Part shown: positions 50,215-63,372 of the stretch, one piece after another
How the letters are laid out: each line of letters opens with the position of its first letter
Position numbering within the stretch: the stretch's first letter is position 1
NCBI RefSeq assembly: GCF_963576545.1
Contig: NC_083638.1
Coordinates: 6,002,659 to 6,066,658, forward strand
Direction: 5' to 3'
DNA from: Limanda limanda
Lineage: Eukaryota > Chordata > Actinopteri > Pleuronectiformes > Pleuronectidae
Length of the DNA stretch: 64,000 nucleotides
The notes under the pieces: generated by a model
What the model saw: only the letters and a program-made list of their open reading frames with translations
The model's database searches: none
What the model was told of the DNA's origin: nothing
Program-made: the position numbers and the translations under genes

Positions 50215-50585
50215 TAACCACTGAAGTCCGGAGATTTTCCTGCACATTTCCAGAGGGAAAAATGCCCAGAAAATGTCTGAGCGAGCCCGAGTGAGAAGGC
50301 AATTCTCCAGAAAGACGAGACACACAAGTGGAAGACGGCAACGCTGATGTCAATTCAGAAGGACAAGATTTGAGGGGAATTGACCGTCGTTGTTCTGTAG
50401 ACAAAAATACTGTGTTCTTCACCATGTATGTGTTACGTCCGTCCTCCTTCCCTCAGCAGCTGCTCGGGACTTTCCATCTGCCTGCTGCGTTCTTCACACA
50501 GAATGTGAAAGTCAAACTCCAGAAAGTCTCTGAAGCCTGTTTTCTGTACGTTTTCATGTCTGAACGCATGAACGCAGCTGATGCT
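50215..50585. repeat. Dispersed repeat, family C, copy 4
   Basis: Contains gaagtccggagattttcctg, aattctccagaaagacga and gttttcatgtctgaacgcat, related to words in the copies at 13985, 27590 and 31945. The + frame here (50328-50588) has no recognisable domain. Confidence 0.45.
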
Positions 50586-51668
50586 TGATTCGCCTCAGTA
50601 TTCTGCTTCTGACTCGAGACGTGATGTTTACTCCGACCACGAGCAAATGAATATTTCATATCCTCGTATGTATAAATGATCACAAACAGCCTCCAGGTTC
50701 CTGATTTCGAACCATCTCCGCGGCCGACGATGAGCTGTTTACCTGCTGCAGTGTCCCACACCTCCTGGTTCTCGCTGATAAGGTCTTATCCACGATTTCT
50801 CCAAACCTGGATAAGACCTCATAAGAAAGTAATTCCCGAATCAATCGTATCCATGGACCAAAGCCAGTCCGAGGCCAACGGAGGCCACAGCTCCATGGAA
50901 ACAGTTCTCCTCCGCGTCCATCTGCCGGGAGTCATTAGGTCGGCTGATTGTTCTGCACGGGAACACTTGATAGCAGCAGGTGCGTCTTAAAGTGCCGACG
51001 CTGCTCCCCCCCCGATGTTCTCAGCTTCCAGAGACATTAACTCCCACCAATTTAAGTGTTGCACGATTAAATCCAAGGGGGGGTTTTGTGTGAGCCTGTC
51101 ACGGCTCACTCTGTCAAGATTTAAACATTCCTGAATGTTTGTTATTTCTCTGATGTCTGTTTTGTTCCTGGATAAAATGAATTTGAAAGCAGAAGGAGAC
51201 GTGGATGCATGGATGTGTTTTTCATGTCGGCTTATATAAATATAACTTCTCTAAATTATTAAAGATATGTATGTCCATTTTCCTTATTTGAGCCAACTTT
51301 CATAGAATGGATAGAAAGTGGATTAACCAGCTGAACCTGAAAATCCCTTCAGTCAGTAAAAGCATTTACCTCCTTCTTAAAATGTCACATATTCATATTG
51401 TATCATTCTGCCCTGCGGCTCACTGCAGTGCAGCTACACAACACTTATACTGAGGGAAATATCTTGTGATGATCAATGTAATCATGGGATTCTGCATAAC
51501 ATAGTTTTTAAAAATGAAAACATGTTTTTCCGTTAGTGGGAGTGCAAAGAACGTTAACGACATTTGATGATTTCATATGTAATATTATAGATTTTATAGG
51601 TGTGATATTAAATATAGTTTTATATATATATTATTACAGCCCTCAGAAAGCCAACTCATTTTGGTCAC
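50586..51668. other. Intron interior, no gene seen
   Basis: Unique-looking, with AT runs near 51600-51640. Confidence 0.6.
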
Positions 51669-51782
<114 letters not shown>

Positions 51783-52387
51783 CCTTACAATTTCAATAGG
51801 TCGGTGCTCGGGCCCTAATTAGCTTTACACTAGTGCTGGGATTCACATCATTATTCTACTTTTTCAAGACTATTTTCATGTCATATAACAACCCTGTCTC
51901 TTGCCATTGTATTTATATAGTGCTCTTTTGGATAATATTTGGAAGCAAGGCTAGAAGCCACCATGATCTGGTGGTAGGAGGTTGGGGGGGGGGTGGTACA
52001 GAGCAGGATTTTGACCCCAGAGCTCTGAGGACGTGGTGCTCAGGAAACAGAAGCACCTTGGTTGAGGTTGGAGAAAGATGCTGGAGTTGGTTAAACAAGT
52101 GTCCGCTCTGAACCTGCTCGTCCTGTGAATCTCAGTTGTTGTCAGAATCAGTTGTTGTTGCTATGACTGCAAACCTTTGTTGTGATCAACAACTTTGTCC
52201 CAATGCTGAATGTGCTGAATGGGCACATGTTGTATTCTATGTTGTATTTCAGGATCAGAACAAATGATTATCGTGCTGTTACACTCTGTCAACTTTTCTG
52301 ACATTTGCCACATTTATTGATTGATGACGTTTCCTTGCTTGAACAGAAAACATAATCCAGTCGGCATCAAAATTCCTTCCAAAGCTC

Positions 52388-52640
52388 TTTGAATTAGCTG
52401 TGGTGCTGTCGCAGCTATAAGGTTGTGGGTTTGAAACCTCGTCCGGAGCCTTTCTGTGAGGAGTGTGTTCTCCAAACACATGCAGGTTAACCAGGACTTG
52501 TCACCTGCTCTTTGAGTGTGAGTGTGAGTGTGAGTGTGAGTGTGAGTGTGAGTGTGAGTGTGAGTGGTTGTGTTGCTGCTGTGATGGACTGATGACCTGT
52601 CCAGTGCCAACCCGCCTCTCGCCCACTGTCAGCTGATATT
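52388..52640 (+). repeat. SINE-like fish repeat, family D, + copy, with hexamer expansion
   Basis: Head with ataaggttgtgggtttgaaa, then gcctttctgtgaggagtgtg and catgcaggttaaccagg, and end ctgatgacctgtccagtgcc and aacccgcctctcgccc. Internally, (gtgagt)n runs from 52514 to 52566, an expansion of a gtgagtgtgaatgg motif normal for the family (memory). Counterpart of 37195-37424. Confidence 0.75.
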
Positions 52641-54718
52641 AATCCTCCCCAGCCCCAGGGCGTTTGTGAGGCTCTTACATTTCATATTATCGTTAGCTGA
52701 TATCTCCCTGTCCTGGAGGAGTCTCATATAAATAATTATACCATTTTGCATATGGCAAAGTGATTCGAGTGCGGAGAGACGAGCCGTTCTCAAATCAGGG
52801 CACATTAAGATCAGGCAACACTTGAGGGAACTGGGGGCTGAGGGTAATTTACTTCAGCTTGATTCCTACATAATCAATTCCAAAATGGCTGCTCAGAAGC
52901 TGAGGCAATTTCCCAAATGAAAGTTTTGGTGATTTCCAAGGCTTGTGAGCTGCAGTCACCAATCTTAATACAATCTTTGCAGTCAAATGACACCTCTCTG
53001 CTCCTTGTTTCAGAGGAGGAGGTCACACTCTATGAAATAGATGTGCAATGCCTGATTAAATATGAAACAGTGATATGTTCCCACACCGCTGCTGCGTTTA
53101 ACCCGATGGTTGCCGATCTGGATTCACGTTTGTTGGGACGTGCACCTGAGTACGATTGTGATTTGTGGGACAGCTGCAGCTCCTGGGTTTAGGGAAATAA
53201 GATGAATCCTATTAGCCGTGTTTGAGCCGGTGCCTCGGATCTGACGGAGCCCTGGGACTGGATGACTGCTGTCACCGCGCCTGACAAACCGGGCGCCGCC
53301 GCGGCAACAAATCAGCCTCCTCCCAATCCCAGTCGATATAATGAGAGCAGACCTGCAGGCGGCTGGAGGTGGAGGCGAGCGCTCTGCTGTTAGTGTGCAT
53401 GTGTGTGTTCCTGCTGGCGGAGCCGAGGAGGGGGGAGGAGAGAATACTCAGGAGATTAGAGATTTATTGATTACTCTTTGCAGTGTCTCTCCCTCCCTCA
53501 CTCCCTCCCTCACTCCTATCCTCTCTCCATCTTCTCTGGATCTTCCACTTGGTTTATTTATAGAGGGTTGTAGAGGGCTGTGGTTTTTGGCTCTGCAGTC
53601 TGTAACTAGCTTCTAGTCACCTGCCTTCTCTTAGAACATCCAGCCGCTTATGGAGTGAACCACGTCGGCCTGCGTGAAGCGTCGGGAGGAACACGACGGC
53701 GATGGACTCTTGCAGGAAGCCGGACCCACTTTTCCTCTTAGTGGTTACGAATGCTCCACGATGCCTCACACAGCTGCACTTTGAACAGCGATGAAATGTA
53801 AATGGCCTCTCTGTGGCTCCTCAGCTGCTCCGATGGGCATGAAGAGAACCGGCAAATTGCGGATATGTCGCGCTCGCATCTGTTGATAACGACCGTGTTT
53901 ATGATGTGAATGAATGGGTGCACGGGGGGCAGAGGGGGGCGGACAAGGGAGCGGGGGCAGGTGTCGGTGGAGACTTGGCAGTTTGTGTTTGGATTCCCCG
54001 GAGGCTGCAGGCCCTGTTCATCAGGACGTGTGGGTTCTGGTGGTTTCCCCACAGAGGGGTGTCACGACTGAATCTTATCCTCCACACCAGGACAAGCAGA
54101 CAAATTAGAGTGTTCCCCCCCCCGAGAAAAACAACAGCATCAAAATGTTTTAAAAACGATAAATATAAACATTCCGGTGGCAAAGCCGTGGGGCGGTTGC
54201 AGTCGTAAGTCGACACAGGAGGTGACAGTGTAATATGTGGGTTCTGATGCACATTCAAAACCTGAGCGGAAATATGAGAAATTCAGAACATCCCGGAAGA
54301 AAGTTTCTAAAGATAAGTTGGGTCAACGGATCAGGACAAAATGCAACAAAGTGCAAAGAGAGGAGACAAAGAATAGAAGAGGAACATGAATCATGAGGTT
54401 TTAGGTTCACTACTGAAGAGACAGAATAAGATGGGAGACTTAACATCAGGTCTTTTTCCATTGTGTTTTTATAGTTATAACTTACACTCGATAATTAATT
54501 TGTTGTATTACTCTCTCTTCTTCCTCTGCGATGATTAATTGCCGACCGACCACGAGCTGTTAATCATGACAAACCAAATTCAGATATTTCATCACAGTAG
54601 TGAATGAAGAAAGTGCATTCATCTCTATTTTTCCTGAAATTTGATTTAATTGGGAAATGCTTCAATGGAATCTTGATGTAAAGACACACACTCTACACAC
54701 AGGGAGGTTGATATGAAC
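52641..54718. other. Intron interior, GC-rich patch, no gene seen
   Basis: 53220-53440 is GC- and CpG-rich and could be regulatory. No exon with both splice sites was recognised. C/G homopolymer patches occur near 54113. Confidence 0.5.
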
Positions 54719-54790
54719 GGTTCAACAACATGTGGGACTTGAACCCACGACACCATTGTCTGGCTCTTCTAACCATGACCACAGTTATTT
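54719..54790 (-). repeat. tRNA-like head, probable SINE relic
   Basis: The reverse complement contains ggttagaagagccagaca then gtgggttcaagtcccac, an A-box-like and a B-box-like segment with a perfect 5-bp T stem. It is too short and unpaired elsewhere to be a functional tRNA. A tRNA-derived SINE head is the simpler reading. Confidence 0.35.
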
Positions 54791-56867
54791 TCCAACCATA
54801 ACCAAGTGGCTATTATTGTAACAATGACAATGAAGGATTATTTTAATCCAAACAATGATCTTTCCCGAGTTGGTTTTGTGTCTAGACTCAACAGCAGTTT
54901 TTATAAAACACAGACACATCTTTCTTTCCTGTTCATTGTGCTGTCAAAGGACTGTGTTGTTGTCATTATTACAAACAGTGGAGACATAAAGGAAATCTTT
55001 ATATTGTCATATTCCAGAAAACCAGGAGAGAAGCTACAGCAGGAGCAGTAGGATCAGTCAGTTCTTACAGCAGAGGAAATGAGGCAGTGAGGATGAAGAG
55101 AATCTAATCCAGGACAGAGCGTGGAGATCATGTGATCAAGAGAAACCGTGTACATGCTGGAGCATCCGGATCAGACATCGCCTGTCCTGCATCATGACGA
55201 CAAAAGTCAGATTTACACAATGCATCCAGCCCGATGAGTGTTGGAATGTGTCGGAGAGTGGGAGTGAGAAGACGACTGCAGGAGACTTCTCACCACAGCA
55301 GATGCCGCGCGGCCGTATTTCACAGCTTTCCCTCGTGTGACAGCTGCTACGTCGTGATTTTATCAGAGAACATCAAAACACCGTGGGCCTTGAACGCTCG
55401 ACACGACTTTCAAAGTCATCACGTCGCTATACAGTTCACACGTTGTGGCTCGCACACCAGATGACAGGGTCAGGGACGCAGAAGAATTGCAGATGCACGT
55501 TGCGGCGTCTGTCAGATCGAAACCTTCGAGCGCTTCACGAGTAACGAGAGGGCGCCGAGCGGATGTCGATTCGGGGGGTTTTCCCGTCGATCTCCAGAAA
55601 CTGTCGGCAAGTGGGAAATTAGGGCTGAAATTGTGCAATTTGAACTTGGCCTGGGGGCAAGCCTGGTTCTTTTATCCCACTGCACCCTCCTAATGGATTG
55701 GAGGATATTAAATACTGAAGTGCGATTCTTGCACCGAGCAGAAGAGCAGAGATGGATAATTTAACGAAGAAGTTATTATTGCCAGGGGAGAGGCCGGGGT
55801 TAGAAATCGATGTGATTTATTAAAAGGACAGGTTGAATATACAGTTCTTCACGTGAGGTCCGGATTTATTCCCTTTATTAAGAGATGGGTTTTGGACCGG
55901 CACACATATTTCCCCCCTGTGTGTATTTAATAATGGGGATCTGAAGGTAGATAAAGAGTTGTAATTTCATCAGTATGGAAAACAATGTTATCCTCCAATA
56001 CACACACACACACACACGTACACACACGTACAGAAGATCTTCTGCGACACAAACTCCAACTCCTCCAGCTTCCCTTAACTCTGTTATTCTGCTGACCACA
56101 CCAGACTGTCTGACTTTTAAGACGTGTGGAGAACAACTGATTTCCGGGGCTGAGCCGAGGCTGTCAGGCCGCTGTTCGGTGGAAAGTAGGTCAGCGAGTG
56201 AGTTTGCCCTTTTTCTCCAGGTGTGGAGCGGCTGAGATAAGCAGCGAGAGGTAACATTGTTGACTGTGTGAGAGCTCGCCAGCCTTCGTGAGCCTCGGTG
56301 AGGGGCATGCTGGGAAGCCAGAGGCAAACTTCAGCACACACAAACACTCTAATACTACACTGGGGTGTGTGAGTGTTTGTGTGTGGGTGTGTGTGTGTGT
56401 GTGGTTCAGGTAGTGCTCGTGTTGTCGGGTTGTACATTTGTGTAGATGCTCAAATTATAGATTCTTCTTCCTTCCGGGAAAAAAAGCAAAGCAATGTAAA
56501 TTAATTATATTTTAAGGTGAATACATGTCATGATAAGGTTGGGTTTAGGTTTAGGTTTAGATTAGGTTAGTGTTAGGGTTATTTAGTTGTTTCTTTAAAA
56601 TGGTGTTTAGACACACACTCATCCGGATTAACATTCTTATTATGTCACATTCAGGGTTCGGCAACTTGAAAACTGTTTCCACACATCAGTGACATCACTC
56701 ACAGAAAGACCAGAGAAGAAGAGGAGATCTGAATATCAAAATAAAAGAGTGTAACTGGGATTAATGAGTGTGATGTGCAGAATGTCACATTTGAATCTCT
56801 CGCAGCCGTGTTACTGAAAAAATAACAAACTAAGAGCACTGCCCTTACGAAAGCACATTTACATTTT
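54791..56867. other. Intron interior with microsatellites, no gene seen
   Basis: CA run at 56000-56030, GT run at 56366-56402, and a ggtttag tandem at 56538-56580 resembling a degenerate telomere-type word. No exon recognised. Confidence 0.6.
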
Positions 56868-56975
56868 GAACTTGGATCTGCACCAAATCTTCACACACTC
56901 ATTAATATCTGACCCTGAAACATCTTGTTTTTCATCATCAGATTCAAGAATTATTCTCTGAGAAATAACCCAGAA
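56868..56975 (-). repeat. Dispersed fish repeat, family B, - copy
   Basis: Contains ttggatctgcaccaaatctt and attcaagaattattctctga, parallel to 46337-46400. Confidence 0.65.
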
Positions 56976-59900
56976 TGCTAACTATGAAACTAGAGAGGGC
57001 TTTTACACTAATATTTTTAAGGAAAGGATGTGAATACTTCTTTCGCCCTGAATTTCCCCCCAAATAAGTCAGTTGAATTTTAATAAGGTGCGACGAGTTG
57101 GCCCAAATATGCTGCAGTTGTTTTTGTATTTCATTTCCAACCCTGTTTCTACACAGCTCATGTTGTGGAAACACTTCAGTCACTCACTGTTTCTCGCTCG
57201 GCATCGGTTAACAAAGCCCCAATTAATGCAGGAAACGCTCCTTAAGCCCCAAAGGCTTTCTTTCTTTCTAACAATCAAATTAGACTAATGAGGTTCTGAT
57301 TGACTACCACGACCAGCCGTACGACTTGAGAATGACTAACAGTCATCGTAATGATAGGTTGTCATGGTTGGCTCGAGGTTAACCTGCTGTTCCACCAGCA
57401 CCAGAGATTGAATCCTCTCCTCGGTCGTGTGAAGTAAACAGATCAGCTGGCCATTGTAAACTGGGTTATTGAGACTCTACACATTCACTGGTCCCTGCAC
57501 ATCGTTGAACCAGAGAGAAAAGACACAACCACACACTTTGATAGATTTTTTTGTGTAGAGGAGATAGAGGAGATCTAGTGATTTCTGCAAAACAAAAGCA
57601 AATGAGCATGTGTGTGTGTCTGTTGTTGGTTGTGTTGTGTTTTCCGTCCATTTGTTTTCAAATTGACAGAGACATTTGTTTTAATTTGCTTCTGCTTTGT
57701 TGATGTGCATCTGTTTTCTTTAGTGGAGAAGCTGCCGTCCTCCCTCTTGACCCCCCCCCCCCCACACTCTGTTCCAGAGGAGCGGGTTGTTTGGATTATT
57801 AATGTGCACGTGTAGTTTGCCTGACTCATTGATCTTTCATCTGTTCGAGGTTCATTAGGATCAATGAACTCGAGAAGATCAGAATATTGACTGTGTGTTG
57901 GTGAACCAATGGCGCTGTCCATGGTGCTGAAGTCGCAGACAGATTGTAGATGCAGCTTTTTCTCTCAGTTTGTCTTTGATCTGTAATATTTATATAATGT
58001 AAACACTCAATTATATACTACACTGTAACCTATATACTCTATATAAACAGAGTAACAAGAAGCTGAGCCCATGTCGTCCCAGAAGAGCAGGAGGATCAGA
58101 GACACACTGCAGTGCTATAACATTTGTTTTTTAATATTTCTGTTTTTATTCCGTGGCGTCTTCGCTGCAGAAAATCCATCCCAGACGAAGCCTCCTCTGT
58201 AACAGAATATACAGAGGAGACAGGACTAGATGTAGTTTTTAGAACAGATGATTGGAAACCCTGGAAACAGAGTGGGATTATGTGACTGAGGAAATTAACC
58301 TGAACTGACTGCACCATGTTCAGCTGATACAGTTACATAACTGGAGGTTAGGTTTGTATAGACAAAAATGAAATGGGTTTTTGAAAAATAAGCATTAGTA
58401 AAATGGATTATGTCCATTTATATTGGAAGGCTAGGCCAAAATATGTATTCAGACTGATGTCAGTGTATTTAACAGTTGGGGAGAATCGTTGTTATCGGGA
58501 TGTTATCTGTGTGTGTGTCTGTGTGTGTGTTTGTGTGTTAGGTTGAGTGTGAGCAGGGGGTTCTCCCATCGGGCCACCCCATATTAAAAAAATGACAAAT
58601 CACTTTCTGTGTGAAGAGACCCTTTGCTGATATGAAGTAGGTTCCCAGAGCCTTTAACGATCAAACAGCTGCACAATCTCCAAAAAAGAATTAATTTGAC
58701 AGAAGTAAAAAGAAAACCAAGAAGCTAAGACGACGGATGAGGAGGGTCCGGGAGGTTTGTTTACTCCTTGAAAAAAAAATCTTCAAAAAGGCTAAATAAA
58801 CATCACAGAGCGATTCTGACGGTTCTGAAAGGGCTGTGGGCAAATTATCACCCCAGATATGAGCTGAATACATTATTAAAGCCCAGATAAAAGAGCGAGA
58901 GTACATGTCTATTATTCAGCTAATGTGAAATGAGCTGGCTTTTGTTCTTTGTACTGTACTCTGTAGACTCGGCCGTCATCAGCTTCATTAAACGTCTAAA
59001 AAAGGTAAATCACAAATGCCAGAGAGAACAAAAAACCACTGTTCCACGTCGTCCCTCTGCAGAACTAATTAGGAACAATTTATCTTTACAGGCTTTGCAG
59101 ATTATGAAGTCTTTTATCTGAACATTGTATTCACGGCTCCTGCAGAGTGCCCAAGCTAAATATAAAACTTTCCAATGCTCTGCAGAACGTAATTTAACAC
59201 CTGATTCCCTCTCATAGCAGCTAATGTGTGGAACCTGTCAGTGGAAACCATGGAGTTGATACCAAGTGTAAGAATGTACTGAAATGTTTCACACTTTTAT
59301 AAAAAATAAAACTGATAAAATATTCATAACACTCTTAACTTTTACAGCACATTTCAGGTACAAACTTTATTCATGTTTGAAACAGGGTTAAAACTTACGA
59401 CTAAGAAATGTTATTTAGATAAAACACGACCTGAACAAGAAGCATTTGATTATTGGCTGGATTGACTAAGGCCTTGTCTACACTACTGCGGATCAATTTT
59501 TTACAGATATTTTCGCTTCCATTTAAATGAAATCTGTCCTGATAACCTTCGTACAGACAAGAACACAAGAGCAACAACACAGCAAAACCGCTGCAACGTG
59601 AGGATGATTTCCACAAATAGGATTACAAAGTCCTTCATGGCAAAACTTACCAACCCCGCCTTTAATGTAAATTAAATATAAATAAATATATCATTCAAAA
59701 AGTAATTAACAGCGACTTCACTGAGCTCTTCACCTGATCTTATGTTAAACATTAACCCACTCAACAGGGAGTGTGTTGTGCTAGTGTGTTATTACTGTAG
59801 AGGCTGTTTGATTGTATAACTCCATATCCCCCTGGTTTCCATTACATGTCATCTCCCCGGCTGTGTGTGTCCTGTGAACAGGGTTGTGTGAATAGAGGAG

Positions 59901-60334
59901 GAGGAGATGTGTTTGTTGTGTGTGGCAGTCCGGGGCGGAAATGGATTAGTCAAATTTATACAGAGGAATATATAAACACACCCACAGTGACAGTGCAGAG
60001 TCCTGTCCCACGAGGTTCCTGCTTAAAGCTCAGATATGTGGGTACATGTGGAAATGTGTGTTTTTGTCTTTTGCGGTGGATTAAATACAGATGTGACCTG
60101 CCAGTAAACTCCTTCACATAATGATTCAGTTCATTGGTGTTGGCAACAGGGTTTAGGATCTGCTCAAAGTTGTGAGGCAGTTTACTGTGAAGGGGAGGCA
60201 GGTTTACATCCTGGAACAAAGTAGAATGACATTCAGTAGAGCGCACGCCTCAATCAACAGTCCCCTTAAGTTTATTCAAGCTGCACCACATTTCACGCAC
60301 TCCCATCAGCCCTATAAATACGCCTGATTTTTTA
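56976..60334. other. Intron interior, no gene seen
   Basis: AT-rich. C run at 57750-57762 and a GT run near 58508-58537. A minus-strand frame at 58096-58317 follows a plausible acceptor (actctgtttccag) but has no recognisable product, so it is not called. Confidence 0.55.
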
Positions 60335-60505
60335 TTTCATCAAGATCCATCAACTCTTCCCTGAGAATTGAAATGAGGGTTTCTTCCCTCACACGAAGCT
60401 CATCCTTCCACCAAGTTTCATGGATAATGTGTCGAGTTGTTTTTGTGTAATCCTGTTTACAAACAAACGGGCAGAGGTGAAAGCAAAGTCCTCGGTGTGG
60501 GTGGG
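60335..60505 (-). repeat. Dispersed fish repeat, family B, - copy
   Basis: Contains tcatcaagatccatcaactc, ccttccaccaagtttcatgg and tgtaatcctgtttacaaaca, the reverse complement of the family B head. Confidence 0.75.
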
Positions 60506-61077
60506 AAACAACATCAGGATTAACAACGAGGAGGTTTTTTAAAACGTAACTGGAAGAAGAACGAGCTGAAGAGTGAACTCTTCCCTCACTGCAGCGAGAT
60601 GAGACGTTAAACGAGAGCAGATCAGAAAAACAAACTTTAAAAATAAACCTCAGAGTCAACTCATCCTTCAATGGGCTGAAGGGAATCGCCCAAATAGAAA
60701 CGTTTTTTTACAAAAGCATGGACCTTCCACTCATTTAAAATCTGAAATCCTCTCATTCTGCTCTTTTGTACTGATGTGATCTTTCTGAACAGATATGAAC
60801 TGATATCGCCTGCCAAGTCAGGGCAGACATCAAAGCAGGGAAAGATCAAACAGGACATTTGTGGGATGAGATTTTTCTGTGTCCCTGGAACAGCTTGATA
60901 AATCTCTCTGTGTAAGGGGGTGAATACATTTATAGAAAACCACAAGTATGACACATTTACATAACTGCTGTGTGGAGGAAGAGTGACGAGTCGCAGGGAA
61001 AATTGCAGTTGAAATGTTATCACATTGTGTTTTATTACCTCTGCAGAGGATGGTATGTTTCCACCTGTGTGTGTGTG

Positions 61078-61080
<3 letters not shown>

Positions 61081-61162
<82 letters not shown>
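61081..61162. repeat. (GT)n microsatellite
   Basis: 82 bp of perfect GT, directly abutting the head of a family B repeat. Confidence 0.98.
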
Positions 61163-61164
<2 letters not shown>

Positions 61165-61240
61165 ATTCGTCAGCAGGATTATGCAAAAGGTGCTGAACCG
61201 ATTTGCTCCATACACAGAGGAGTGATGAGGCCAGGGGGGG
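61163..61240 (+). repeat. Dispersed fish repeat, family B, + copy
   Basis: Opens tttattcgtcagcaggatta and continues tgcaaaaggtgctgaaccga, the family B head, starting exactly where the GT run ends. Confidence 0.75.
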
Positions 61241-62868
61241 AATCTATTAAGTCTCGGAGCAGATCTGGATAAAAGGAGCAAATTCCATAAAGTTGCGAGA
61301 TGAGGTGTTTGTCAACATTTGCGTCGAGTTCTGAGGAAATAACATATTTATATCTTGATGTGAAAACTCTGACATTCGGAATTGTTTGGCCTCGGCGTGT
61401 GTATCTGTGTGTTTTCAGCTGAGTGGCGTCTCCGGTGATAAATTCCATCACACGTCGTGTCACCTTCACATAAAGGAAACGTTCACTCAATTCAAAGTCA
61501 GTTGTGCTTCAAGGATTTTTTGCTTCTTCCTCCATCTTTGTCGAGGAGTAAAACCGGATTCTATCAGAACCTTTTCTTCTATGATACGAGCACGACAGTC
61601 AGTCTCCTGCTGAAACCCAGATCCATGTGACATGAACACATTTCACTGCTCCTTGATCGACTCTTTGATTTAAAACCGGTCGCGTGAGACACTGCTCCTC
61701 TGAGTCGTGAAGAACATGCAGGTTCTATTTCCCCCTGTGGGCAACACAAACATGTTTTTTTGTTATTTGCTTCTTTTCTCACAGCTTTTAAAACAAAAGC
61801 AAAACAAAATCCAAAATGAAGAGCAGAATGGGGCGGAGCTGCAAATGGATTCAAAGTTAAAGAAAGGGATCGTGGGGGGGTGTGGGTGTCGAATTAGTTC
61901 AAATGAATTAATTTGTCACTGCAAATGGGCTGATGGTGTGAAAGTTGATTTGTGTTAGAAGGCTCCCGCTGATTTAGGAGGGAAATTATGCTCTCTAACA
62001 AATATGCAGTGTTTTCAATTACCGATTTTATTCGGCTAACATGTGTTCAGCATCACTGGCTGGAAGATGTTAGTCTGTCAAGATTTAATTAACTGCCCTA
62101 ATTAGCCGTATATTCTGCTGGCGACATCCATGTAATGTGCTGTGAGCTGCACAGGGCTGAGTGGAAGCTTCTCTCTGCACTGAGACTCAGAGGGAACCGG
62201 AGAGGAAAGAGCTGCAGGGAAGTTTGATGCCTGAGCAACGAGGGGCGCAGGATGTTTTGCATCTTTCAAATTCCCAACGTGAAGGCAGCAAACAGCCCAC
62301 GGAGCAGCACAGTTTCCTGTTTACACAATGGTTTACTAAGAAACACAGTTTGAGCAAAGACACGCATGATTTGGGTTTATTGAGTTTGGATTTTAATTTT
62401 TCTGTTAAAAAACAACAGGTCTGAAAGGTTTGAGTTTGGTTTCCTTTTTTTTTTAATTGGAAGACAGTTTTTGAACCCAGCAGTTTTTAAAATGGGAAAA
62501 TGTCCATGAATCAATACAGAGCTGCATTCAAATTTATAAAAGATCAGTGGAGTTTTGTAAATACTAAAACAGTTATATTTTAGTTTGCAGAAAAACATTA
62601 TATTCTTCATTTAGCTGCTTCAGTTAAATGAATACTAGGAAATTCCACTATTTTAAACAACCTGGACCGTATGTTTATAAATGTGGGTGTATAAATGACA
62701 ACATGGTTATCTTATGTGGACACTGCGACATTTTACTTTTCACCAATAAAAGGTTCAAATTGTTATTCTGGGTCTTTGCTAGGAATCTGGCAACATTACA
62801 CACGTCGCACTCTAAGAGGATTCTCACTCTTGGCTGTGCAGCATCGTTCGTCCCTCCTCTGCTTGTTG

Positions 62869-62870
<2 letters not shown>
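61241..62870. other. Intron interior, no gene seen
   Basis: 61960-62150 is AT-rich with several TAATTA-like words and no repeat signature. No exon recognised. Confidence 0.55.
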
Positions 62871-62956
<86 letters not shown>

Positions 62957-62963
62957 CTCTCTC
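62871..62963. repeat. (CT)n microsatellite
   Basis: About 93 bp of CT with one C insertion near 62952. Confidence 0.97.
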
Positions 62964-63279
62964 ATTGCTCTTCAATTTGTAGGGTCTCCTCGTCCTCCTC
63001 GCTCGGCTCTAACAAGTAGACAGGGCCATCGAGGTCAAATGCTTCATCGACATTGTTCACATCACAAAATCCAAACCGCTCTCTCCAGCTCTCTCTCGTT
63101 CACGTTTTCACGAGACTGTAGCCGTGGTGAACCTTCAGCACCCGCTCACTTTCAATCTGCGAATGAAACGTTTCCTTTCGGTGGTGAAGCTCAAACCGCA
63201 ACCAATTTAAAATTGCAATAACTATTCTTTCCTCCACAAGGTTGACATGCAAACTGCAGATCGGTTATTTTTACATTGT

Positions 63280-63372
63280 TTATGCTGTCACTTGTTTGAA
63301 TGACACATTGCTGAGCTGGACACAATTTTCCACTTGGATTTGCAATAACGTTCTATTCTATTCTGTTCTATT
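63280..63372 (+). repeat. Retroposon-like 3' tail
   Basis: Reads gtttgaatgacacattgctg, agctggacacaattttccac, then ttgcaataacgttctattct with repeated ttcta units. This resembles the tail of a fish non-LTR element (memory). No coding part is visible. Confidence 0.45.

Noticed and set aside
56538..56580. Interstitial telomere repeat
   Set aside because: Units are mostly ggttta with single irregular ttaggg; too short and degenerate to claim a chromosome fusion point.
58096..58317. Possible minus-strand terminal exon
   Set aside because: Acceptor-like actctgtttccag precedes it, but there is no recognisable product, no companion exon, and AATAAA lies before the stop.
59460..59600. Possible additional hAT-like repeat (ggccttgtctacactactgc)
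   Set aside because: Phrase resembles fish repeats but I could not find ends or a second copy in the window.
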